A stretch of 64,000 bases of DNA from Eubacterium maltosivorans. GTDB lineage: Bacteria; Bacillota; Clostridia; Eubacteriales; Eubacteriaceae. Both the position numbers and the translations under genes were made by a program. The stretch lies in contig NZ_CP029487.1 in NCBI RefSeq assembly GCF_002441855.2, positions 2,170,001-2,234,000 on the forward strand, written 5' to 3'. The notes below the pieces were generated by a model. That model did not search any database. It was not told where the DNA came from and worked only from the letters and a program-made list of their open reading frames with translations. Positions within the stretch are counted from its first letter, which is position 1, and every line of letters begins with the position of its first letter. Below are positions 50,881 to 60,300 of this stretch, in pieces.

Positions 50881-51013
50881 TGTCGACTCCCCGGCCTAAG
50901 AGAAAGGACAAGATGCAAGGCGTGTGCGTTTTTAAATGAAGGCGCATATTCATAATATGTAACTGAATTTAAAAACGCTCACAACACAGCAGCTTGTTCT
51001 TTGTCGACGGCCG
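50881..51013. repeat. Long imperfect palindrome (about 130 bp)
   Basis: Central arms GCGTTTTTAAAT (50926-50937) and ATTTAAAAACGC (50967-50978) are perfect inverses. The outer flanks also pair imperfectly (GGACAAGATGCAAGGCGTGT against ACACAGCAGCTTGTTCT), and GTCGAC with GGCCGG elements lie near both ends. It is a different type from the neighbouring heptamer-bordered element. It looks like a nonautonomous palindromic repeat; no ORF is inside. Confidence 0.6.
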
Positions 51014-51108
51014 GACGACCGCTGTAGTATACTTGTCTAGCCAAATTATATCACAGATCCCACAAAAATAGCTTTACTTTTTTTAACACTTCGGATAATA
51101 ATTTAAAA

Positions 51109-51137
51109 TTGACGGATGCCGGGGCAAATGGTAATAT
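51109..51137 (+). promoter_or_regulatory. trmB promoter
   Basis: TTGACG (51109-51114) and TAATAT (51132-51137) are separated by 17 bp, ending 52 bases before the trmB ATG. Confidence 0.7.
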
Positions 51138-51189
51138 ATCTTAGGAATTAACCCCATTTTTTGAACAAAACAATTGACGGAGGGCATTT

Positions 51190-51843
51190 ATGCATATTCG
51201 ACCAAAACCCTGGGCCCGGCCCGAGCTCTTATCTTGCGGCTTTTTTATCCCGGAAGCCACTGAACTGCGGGGGCACTGGCAGGAGGCTTTTGAGCGCAGG
51301 GCGCCGCTGCACCTGGAGCTGGGGTGCGGCAAGGGTACTTTTATCGCCGCTCTGGGCAGACGGCATCCGGAGATCAACTATCTGGCAGTGGACATGATCG
51401 ACGCGGTGCTGGGGCTGTCCAAGCGCAATGTGGAGCAGGCCTACGCGCCTGAAGCGGTGGACAATGTCCGTCTGACCGCCTGGGACATTGCCCGCATTGG
51501 GGAGATGCTCTCGCCGGAGGATGTGGTAGAGCGCATCTACATTAACTTCTGCAACCCCTGGCCCAAGCGCCGTTACCAGAAAAAGCGGCTGACCCACCCC
51601 CGCCAGCTGGAGCAGTATAAAAAATTCATGGCCCCCGGGGCGCAGATCCACTTTAAGACCGATGACGACCCTCTGTTTGAGGCGTCGCTGAAATACTTTG
51701 AGGCCTCGGGCTTCCAGGTGTCCACGCTGATCCGGGACCTGCACGCGTCCGATGAATACCCGGGCAACATCGTGACCGAGCACGAGCGGATGTTTGCAGA
51801 CCAGGGCATCAAGATCAAACTGGCAATCGCGGAAAAGAGTTGA
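51190..51843 (+). CDS. trmB: tRNA (guanine-N7-)-methyltransferase
   Basis: A 217-residue Rossmann methyltransferase making m7G46 in tRNA. SAM loop LELGCGKGTFI (about 39-49), IYINFCNPWPKRRYQKKRLT (about 116-135) with the substrate-binding acidic/aromatic residues, and FKTDDDPLFE. The ATG follows GGAGGGC. It is followed directly by a heptamer-bordered element and then plsC. Confidence 0.95.
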   Translation: MHIRPKPWARPELLSCGFFIPEATELRGHWQEAFERRAPLHLELGCGKGTFIAALGRRHPEINYLAVDMIDAVLGLSKRNVEQAYAPEAVDNVRLTAWDIARIGEMLSPEDVVERIYINFCNPWPKRRYQKKRLTHPRQLEQYKKFMAPGAQIHFKTDDDPLFEASLKYFEASGFQVSTLIRDLHASDEYPGNIVTEHERMFADQGIKIKLAIAEKS

Positions 51844-51964
51844 TGGTGAATCGTTGATAGTGGATAGTTAAGGTGCAAATGCGCTTTGCGCATTTGATTT
51901 TTCGCTTTTGCCAAAGGCAAAAGGGTTCTAAAACTATCAACCATCAACTATCAATTATCAACTT
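51841..51964. repeat. Heptamer-bordered modular palindromic element, copy B
   Basis: Begins at the trmB stop codon. The left border has GTTGATAGTGGATAGTT; the right border has ACTATCAACCATCAACTATC and continues with TATCAACTT. Inside are AGGTGCAAATGCGC/GCGCATTTG (perfect 9-bp hairpin) and CTTTTGCC/GGCAAAAG, then GGTTCTAAAA. The GCGGCC module of copy A is absent. Confidence 0.7.
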
Positions 51965-52034
51965 AAATCGCCACTTTTTAAGGATTCGACACCATTTTAA
52001 TTTATTTAACAATATTATTTGCGAGGAGACAAAC

Positions 52035-52772
52035 TTGAGAACAATTTTATGGTTTATCCATTTCTGGCTGTATCAGCTGGCTCTTTTGCCCAGCCGTTTT
52101 AAGGCACGCAGGCTCGCAAAGGCGGGCGACATGGCCGGGCACGACGCGCTGGTGCGCCGAAAGGTCGGCCCCTGGGCCAGGAGCATGATCCGCACTGCCG
52201 GGGGCACCGTGCGCGTGGAGGGGCTTGAGCATATGCCCGAGGGGCCTGCGGTCTATGTTTCCAACCACCGCAGCTACTTTGATATTCCCCTGGTTCTGGG
52301 CTATCTGGGCGACGACACCAAGCCGCTGGTGGCCAAAAAGGAAATCGGCAAAATCCCCCTGATCCGAGCGTGGATGGAGGAGCTGCACTGTGTGTTCCTG
52401 AACCGGGACAACCCGCGCGAAGCCATCAAGAACATCAAGGAAGCCGAGCATTGGGTGGCTGAGGGCTACTCCATGGTCGTCTTTCCAGAGGGTACCCGCA
52501 CGAAGGATGGGTATCTGGGTGAATTTAAGGCCGGGGCGTTTAAAATCGCCCAGAACAACAAGGTGCCTGTGGTTCCCTTCTGCATGAAAGACACAGACAA
52601 GCTCATGGGGCGCAACACCCTGTGGATTCATCCGGCCGAGGTGGCCATCCGGGTGCTGCCGCCCATCGACACTGAAGGCTACGCCCGGGCCGACTGGAAG
52701 AATCTGCCAAAACTGGCTGAAGAAAAGGTGCGCGAGGGGCTTACGGCCATGAACGCTGAGGGGTTTCATTAA
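52035..52772 (+). CDS. plsC: 1-acyl-sn-glycerol-3-phosphate acyltransferase
   Basis: A 245-residue membrane-associated acyltransferase of phosphatidic acid synthesis. The acceptor/catalytic motif NHRSYFD is near residue 77, and FPEGTRTKDG (motif III) near 150, with VPVVPF later. The N-terminal helix (LWFIHFWLYQLALLPSRF) anchors it. TTG at 52035 with GAGGAG is chosen; the ORF is open for 54 codons upstream through the repeat element, but those residues are not family-like. Confidence 0.92.
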   Translation: MRTILWFIHFWLYQLALLPSRFKARRLAKAGDMAGHDALVRRKVGPWARSMIRTAGGTVRVEGLEHMPEGPAVYVSNHRSYFDIPLVLGYLGDDTKPLVAKKEIGKIPLIRAWMEELHCVFLNRDNPREAIKNIKEAEHWVAEGYSMVVFPEGTRTKDGYLGEFKAGAFKIAQNNKVPVVPFCMKDTDKLMGRNTLWIHPAEVAIRVLPPIDTEGYARADWKNLPKLAEEKVREGLTAMNAEGFH

Positions 52773-52860
52773 AAAAGCGGCCTGCGGCCGCACCCAATCA
52801 AATTCGCACCGCGAATTTGCACCAGAACCTTCCACTTTCAACTTTCAACCTTCAACTTAA
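52773..52860. repeat. Heptamer-bordered element, half copy C (inverted)
   Basis: Read on the minus strand it gives heptamers (GTTGAAG, GTTGAAA, GTTGAAA, GTGGAAG), then GGTGCAAATTCGC/GCGAATTTG hairpin, ATTTGATTGGGTGCGGCC and its GGCCGC partner. This is the left half of copy A with different heptamer bases. It begins at the plsC stop codon. Confidence 0.65.
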
Positions 52861-52895
52861 AAAGAGGTGCGGTCTGAAACAGACCGTACCTCTTT
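52861..52895. terminator. Bidirectional terminator between plsC and nadE
   Basis: AAAGAGGTGCGGTCT (52861-52875) pairs with AGACCGTACCTCTTT (52881-52895) with one G-U pair; T-runs lie on both outward sides. Its stem is the GGTACGGTC family seen at 4127 and 43720. Confidence 0.88.
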
Positions 52896-52898
52896 TTT

Positions 52899-54848
52899 TC
52901 ACGCCCCGGCTGGCCGGATGCGGTCCAGCACACGCATCCATTCCTCCACTCTGGCGTCTGAGGGCATGCGCCAGTCGCCTCTCGGGGACAGGGATACCGT
53001 GCCCACCTTGGGGCCGTCGGGCAGGCAGGAGCGCTTGAACTGCTGGGTAAAAAAGCGCCAGTAGAAATTGCGCAGCCACTTATACAGGGTGGCGTCGTCA
53101 TAGGCGCCCCCAAAGGCGCGCCGGCTCAGATAATAGATTTTATCCGGGCGGTAGCCGTTCCTGAGCACATGGTACATAAAGAAATCGTGGAGCTCATAGG
53201 GGCCCACCAGATCCTCGGTTTTCTGGGCGATTTTGCCCGACGCGTCCGGAGGCAGCAGCTCAGGCGATACGGGCGTGTCCAGCACGTCGTAGAGAATCCG
53301 GCGGATCGCCGCGTCTGGGTTCTCATCGGCCACATAGCGCACCAGATACCGCACCAGGGTCTTGGGAATGCCGCCGTTGACCCCGTACATGGACATATGG
53401 TCTCCGTTGTAGGTGGCCCAGCCCAGGGCCAGCTCGGACAGATCGCCGGTGCCGATGACCAGGCCGTTCAGACGGTTGGCCAGGTCCATGAGGATCTGGG
53501 TGCGCTCTCTGGCCTGGGCGTTCTCGTAGGTGACGTCGTGGACATTCAGGTCGTGGCCGATGTCCTCCAGATGGCGGGTGGCCGCGTCCTTGATGGAAAT
53601 CTCGTGGAAGGTGGCGCCCAGAGAATGAATCAGGCTGACCGCGTTGTCGTAGGTGCGGTCGGTGGTGCCAAAGCCAGGCATGGTGACCGCGTGGATGCGC
53701 TTTCGGTCAATGCCGAACTGGTCGCAGACATTCACGCAGACCAGCAGGGCCAGAGTGGAGTCCAGGCCGCCGGAGATGCCCACCACCATGGCCGGATCAC
53801 CGATATGGGCCACACGGCTGCCCAGCGCCATGGTCTGAATGTTAAAGATTTCCTCACAGCGCTCATTGCGGCGGCTGATGTCTGCAGGCACAAAGGGCTG
53901 CGGATTCACTTCCCGCAGGCAGTCCTGGGCGTCCTGGGCATTAAAGAAGCATTCCATAAAACCGCCGTCTCCCAGGATGTCGGCCGAATCCCCAAAGGAG
54001 GTCTGGAGCTGGCGGTCGTGGACAATGGCCTCCATGTCCAGATCGGCTACCACTAACTGGCCCTCGGTCCGAAAACGGCGGGAGCGGGCCAGCTCGCTGC
54101 CCCGCTCGCAGATCAGGGCGTCGCCGCCAAAGACGAGATCCGTGGTGGATTCGCCGTAGCCGCAGGAGCAGTACAGGTACCCGGCGTTCAGGCGGGCAGA
54201 CTGCTGGCGCACCAGGGCGGCCCGGTAAGCGCTCTTTCCAATCACCTCGTTGCTGGCCGAGGGATTGACAATGATGGTCGCCCCCTCGACGGCCTGACGG
54301 CAGCTCGGCGGCACCGGGGCCCAGAGATCCTCGCAGATTTCAATGCCAACCAGCACATCCTCCCAGCCCTCATGACGGAAAAGCAGATCGGTGCCTACAG
54401 GCACAGCCGCGCCAAAGCAGCTGATGTCTGTGGCGCGCAGCTGTCCGGCGGAGCGGAACCAGCGTTTTTCGTAGTATTCCTGATTGTCCGGTACATAGGT
54501 TTTGGGCACAATCCCCAGGATCTCCCCGTCTGACAGGGCTACCGCGCAGTTGTAAAGCCCGCTGCCCACTGCCACAGGCGCGCCCACCACGATGAGCATG
54601 GCTCTGCCCTCGGACCATTCCCTGATTTTATCCACAGCCGCCGCTGCTGCTTTTTGCAGGGTGCGCTGGAAAAACAGATCGCCGCAGGTGTAGCCGGTGA
54701 CGCACAGCTCCGGAAAAACCACGATGCTCACCTGCTTTTCATAAGCTTTTTCACACAGGCTCAAAACCGCATCCGCGTTGGCTGCGCAGTCCCCTGCCTT
54801 GATGACTGGCACCGCACAGGCGGTACGAATATATCCTAAATCTTTCAT
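52899..54848 (-). CDS. nadE: Glutamine-dependent NAD+ synthetase
   Basis: A 649-residue two-domain enzyme making NAD+ from deamido-NAD+, ATP and glutamine. The N-terminal nitrilase-type glutaminase (1-280) has its Glu in VVFPELCVTGYTC, Lys in VPKTYVPDNQEYYE and Cys in VGIEICEDLWAP. The C-terminal synthetase has the PP-loop GISGGLDSTLALL and GDLSELALGWATYNGDHMS. It is the long type. It is convergent with plsC. Confidence 0.96.
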   Translation of the reverse strand: MKDLGYIRTACAVPVIKAGDCAANADAVLSLCEKAYEKQVSIVVFPELCVTGYTCGDLFFQRTLQKAAAAAVDKIREWSEGRAMLIVVGAPVAVGSGLYNCAVALSDGEILGIVPKTYVPDNQEYYEKRWFRSAGQLRATDISCFGAAVPVGTDLLFRHEGWEDVLVGIEICEDLWAPVPPSCRQAVEGATIIVNPSASNEVIGKSAYRAALVRQQSARLNAGYLYCSCGYGESTTDLVFGGDALICERGSELARSRRFRTEGQLVVADLDMEAIVHDRQLQTSFGDSADILGDGGFMECFFNAQDAQDCLREVNPQPFVPADISRRNERCEEIFNIQTMALGSRVAHIGDPAMVVGISGGLDSTLALLVCVNVCDQFGIDRKRIHAVTMPGFGTTDRTYDNAVSLIHSLGATFHEISIKDAATRHLEDIGHDLNVHDVTYENAQARERTQILMDLANRLNGLVIGTGDLSELALGWATYNGDHMSMYGVNGGIPKTLVRYLVRYVADENPDAAIRRILYDVLDTPVSPELLPPDASGKIAQKTEDLVGPYELHDFFMYHVLRNGYRPDKIYYLSRRAFGGAYDDATLYKWLRNFYWRFFTQQFKRSCLPDGPKVGTVSLSPRGDWRMPSDARVEEWMRVLDRIRPAGA

Positions 54849-54974
54849 ATTTACCCTTTCTATTTCATTGTAATCATTATCTTTTTTGACAGGCGGGGTG
54901 TGGTGTGAAAAGCCTGCCCCCAGATATAGTTTTGCTTTTATCTCATTATACCCCGAATTGGATTTATGAACAAG

Positions 54975-55183
54975 TGTGGATAACTAAGGGGTTTTATCCA
55001 CAAGTTGTGCATAAACTTTTCCAGAACTTTATCCACAGATTCTCCACTTTTCAACAATGGATTTATGGGGATTTTTCCACTTACCCACCAGGTTATAAAC
55101 ATTATCCACAGGAAAAACGTATGTTTTCCACAGTTTTACACATTTTCAACCGATTTTTATAAACAAAGTCCAAGTTATCCACA
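54975..55183. other. DnaA-box cluster between nadE and pyrG
   Basis: Five perfect TTATCCACA 9-mers: 54975-54983 (minus orientation), 54994-55002, 55029-55037, 55102-55110 and 55175-55183 (plus), plus TTTTCCACA at 55124-55132. The region is A/T-rich and has no gene. The neighbours (nadE, pyrG) are not those of a typical Firmicute oriC, so it is more likely a DnaA titration or regulatory cluster; an origin is not excluded. Confidence 0.8.
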
Positions 55184-55223
55184 GTTTTGCACAGGCCTAT
55201 ATCTTGTGTCAAGAGGGAAAATC

Positions 55224-55374
55224 AATGGAGAATTGAAAATTGAAAATTGAGAATTACAAGTGCAAAATGCTGACGCATTTTGATCAGACGCGGCCACAGG
55301 CCGCCATCAGGATCGCTTGAGCCAAAGGCGAAAGCGTTCTAAAATTCTCCATTATTCATTTTCCATTCTCCATT
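55224..55374. repeat. Heptamer-bordered modular palindromic element, copy D (complete)
   Basis: Left heptamers GAGAATT, GAAAATT, GAAAATT, GAGAATT; right border the inverse (AATTCTCCATTATTCATTTT and beyond), with AATGGAGAAT/ATTCTCCATT as ends. Inside: GTGCAAAATGC/GCATTTTG hairpin, GCGGCC/GGCCGC, CGCTTGAGCCAAAGGCGAAAG and TTCTAAAA. The inner modules match copy A although the border heptamers have changed in step on both sides. Confidence 0.75.
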
Positions 55375-55405
55375 AAAAAAGGGGTATCGTAACGATACCC
55401 CTTTT
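55375..55405 (-). terminator. pyrG terminator, GTATCG family
   Basis: AAAAGGGGTATCG (55377-55389) pairs perfectly with CGATACCCCTTTT (55393-55405) around TAA, with a T-run following on the minus strand. It lies just after the pyrG stop. Confidence 0.9.
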
Positions 55406-55407
55406 GA

Positions 55408-57045
<1,638 letters not shown>

Positions 57046-57049
57046 TTAA

Positions 57050-57177
57050 GGATCACAAATCCCCTCAAAACGGTTTACGCTTATCTGGACCGTTCCTCGG
57101 GATTTGCGTTTGTTTCGTTGCCACTTGCCCGCTAACGCTCCTGCGCGCTGCCAATTTTTTTAAAAATTGGACGAAAC
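57050..57177. repeat. Dispersed two-hairpin element, copy R3
   Basis: GGATCACAAATCCC opens a first hairpin closed by CAAATCCC/GGGATTTG. GCGTTTGTTTCGTTGCC leads to a second domain closed by GTTTCGT (57112-57118) and ACGAAAC (57171-57177), with CCCGCTAACGCTCC and a CCAATTTTT/AAAAATTGG hairpin inside. Same plan as R1 and R2 some 54 kb away. Confidence 0.75.
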
Positions 57178-57180
57178 ATC

Positions 57181-57218
57181 AAAAAACACTGCAAAAAAGT
57201 GGTTTTTTTTTTGCAGTG
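57181..57218 (-). terminator. Terminator of the adhesin gene
   Basis: CACTGCAAAAAA (57187-57198) pairs with TTTTTTGCAGTG (57207-57218), followed on the minus strand by TTTTTTGATG. It lies about 95 bases past the stop codon. Confidence 0.82.
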
Positions 57219-57311
57219 ATGCAATTAACAATATATATATCTATTTTACCTTTTCTTTCAAAAAGTGCAAGGGAAAGTTTTAAAATTCCTGAGAATTTTC
57301 TGGTTTCTTTT

Positions 57312-60300
57312 CTAGTGTCTGCGCACTTTCCTTAGAACAGCGGTGACCGCCAGGAGCAGCACAGCGCCGAACACACCAGCGGTGGCGGCCCGCGTACCGG
57401 TATTCGGGTTCACAGAGGCGGCGGGCACCTGAGGCGGGACCTCGAAGCCGTGGGGCGGCGTGATGTCTGGGACGCCCGGGTCAGCCGGCGGCGTTACCGG
57501 CGGGTCCACCGGCGGATCGACGGGCGGGTCCACCGGTGGCTCTTTTTTGGCAAAACCGACGTCTGCGGCCTCCTGCTCCGGCGCGTCCAGGGTGATTTTC
57601 TGCCGCTGGTTCTCGGTGGTGCAGACATAGCCGTCGCCGCGGTCGCTCACGCTCACGGTGTACGCGCCGTATTCCAGATCGGTGAAGCGGTAGTAGCCGT
57701 TGCTGTCCGCAAAGGTCTCGGCCACCTTGTCCCCGGCCTCATTGTACAGGGTCACCACGATGTTGCCCACCGGGGCCTCGGTGTCGTGATCCCATTTCTT
57801 GTCCCAGTTGTCGTCGTAAAAGACATTGCCGCTGATGCTGCCGAGCTCTTTGGGCTCTGGCGGCACGCCGCAGTCCCGGCACTGGTTGGTGATGTTGTAG
57901 CCGCTGTAGATGGTGTCATAGCCCGGAACCGGGTCCTCGACCACCGTGTAGGCCACCAGGCTGCCGTCATCGCCTGTTTTGTCCAGGTTCTCGAAGCGGT
58001 ACTGCCAGTCCGGCCCATAGACGGTCTGGGCGGCGATTTCGATGCCGTTGGCCATGAGGTGTACCCGCACGCTGCCCGGGCGCTTGCCGGAGGCGTCGTT
58101 GTCGTCACCCCAGGTCTTGGTGCCGGTGATCTGGATTTTCTCCTTGGCCGGGTGCACGTTGACAATGTCGTTGCCGTTGTAGTCGGCGCTGTAGCCGCCG
58201 GGCAGGTCGATTTCCTTGACGGTGTAGACGATGGCGTCACCGTTCTGGTCGTAGCCCGGGATACGCTCAAAATTGTAGGTCCAGTTGTTTTCTGCGGACA
58301 TGACCCGGGTCTGTCCCTCGACTGGTGTGGCGGCCGCGCCGCCGATGCTCTGCATGAGCTGGACGGTGACGCTCTCTGGCCTCAGGCCGTCCTGGTTGTT
58401 CTTGTCGCTCCAGGTCTTGCGGCCGTGGAGGCTTGTGACTTCGTCGTGGACATTGGTGAAATTAAAGGGGTTGTCCGGGTCCTGATAGCCGCCGTAGCCG
58501 GCCGGGACGGCCTCGGTTACGGTGTAGGTAATGGTTTTGCCCTCTGAGTCGAATTTGTCCAGGCCGCGGTATTCGTAGGTCCAGACATCGCCGTCCTGCT
58601 TGCTCCACTCTGGCGTCTTACCGGGCTGTTCCACGCCGTTGGCCATGAGGATCAGGTCCAGGTAGGGCCTGTTGGCGCTGTGGCCGTCTTTCCAGGTTTT
58701 GGTGCCTGAGACGGTGACGGTGGGGATGCGCGTGTTGGTGATGTTATAGCCCTGATAACTGGTGGTGTAGTGCTCGATGGGGTCTTCCCGGACGGTGTAG
58801 TGGTTCGGGTTACCGGCGGTGCCGGGGTCCAGGCCCTCAAAGCTGTAGCGCCAGTCCGGGCCGGTGACGGTCTGGCTGGCTGCCTCCACGCCGTTTTTCA
58901 TCAGGTAAACGGTGATGCTTTCCGGGCGCAGGCCCTCGGCGTCATTATTATCGTCCCAGGCCTTGACGCCGGCCACCTCGATGGTGGGCCGGGCCGGGTG
59001 GGCGTTGATGATGTCGGTGCCGTCGTAGCTGGTGGCGTAATCGTCTGGGTTGACGCCTTTTTCGGCTACGGTGTAGATGATGTCGCGGCCCTGGCTGTCG
59101 TAGGCGGGCAGGTCTTTAAAGCTGTAGGCCCAGCCGGTGGCCTCGTCCATCACTACGGTCTGGCCGTCTACGGGCACAGCGGCGCCGTGGTCAATGCTCT
59201 GCATGAGCTGAACGGTAACCGCATCTGGCCGCAGCCCGTCTTTGTCGTCATTGTCCTGCCAGATTTTTCGGCCCTCCAGGCTGGTGACGCCTGTGCGGGT
59301 GTTGGTGATATCATTGCCGTTTACGGTGGTGGTATAGCCGTCCACCGGGGCTTCTTCTACGGTGTAGGTGATAAGCTGGCCCTCTTTGTTGTATTTCAGC
59401 AGGTTTTCAAAGGTATAGGTCCAGGTGTTGCTCTCATAGGTCCAAAAAGGCACCGCGTCCTGCACTACCTCGCCGTCTGCCTTGAGGGTAAGCTTAATAT
59501 TGGGGCGCTGGCTGTTGTCCTGGCCGCCGTCCTGCCAGCGTTTCTGGCCGGTGACCTCGGTGTAGCCAAAGCGGATATTGGTGATGTTATTGCCGTCGTA
59601 TTCGGCCTTGTAGCCGTCGGGAACGGCTTCTTCCACAGTGTAGGTGATGCGGCGGCCGCCTGCGTCAAACGCCTCGAGGTTGTCGAAGCTCCAGGTCCAG
59701 ACGTCGCCGGTCTTGTCCCATTCCGGTACCGCGCCTGCAACCGGGGTGCCGCCCGCTTTAAGGGTCAGCGTGACCTCGGGCCGGGCGCCGCCGCCGTCCT
59801 TCCAGGTCTTGGTGCCGGACTGGCTGGTCTTGCCCACGCGGGTGTTGACCAGGGTGTAGCCTGCGCTCATATCGCCCTGGGTCTGGCTGGTGTAGCCGCC
59901 CACTGCTGTCTCTGCGATGGTATACTGGACGGCCTTGCCGTTTTCAAATTTGAGCAGGCTGTCAAAGCTGCCCTTCCAGCCGTTGGCCACGTTCAGGGTC
60001 AGGCTTTCCAGGGTGGGTTTGCCGTTTTTGAGCAGCCTGACCACGATCTCGCCGGGCCGCGCGCTGGCGTCGTCCACATCATTCCAGAGTTTCTGCACCG
60101 GAATGCTGATGGTTGCCGGGGGCACGTAGTAGCCAACGTCGGTGTTGGTCACGTTGGGGGTGGCTGGATCCACAGTGTCGAGCTGGAGCTCGTTGGTCTT
60201 TGCGGCGTCGTCTTTATCCCTGGTGGTGCAAGCGTTCATGCCCGGATAGGGGCTGACCACCTGCACCCGGTAGGCATCCTCTGAGAAGGGCACATCGGTG

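Noticed and set aside
50707-52860. CRISPR-like short repeats
   Set aside because: The units are 7-base tandem heptamers in inverted borders, not 24-40-base repeats with unique spacers, and no cas gene is present.
53169-54056. 295-codon plus-strand ORF
   Set aside because: Antisense to nadE, which has full motifs and a proper start.
54975-55183. DnaA-box cluster as the chromosomal oriC
   Set aside because: Neighbours are nadE and pyrG, not dnaA/dnaN/gyrB or rpmH. Without whole-genome skew an origin cannot be claimed, so it is kept as a DnaA-box cluster.
57450-60284. Long plus-strand ORFs (365 and 504 codons)
   Set aside because: Antisense shadows of the GC-rich Cna_B repeats. Their Val/Ala/Gly-rich repeats mirror the domain period, and they have no ribosome binding site.
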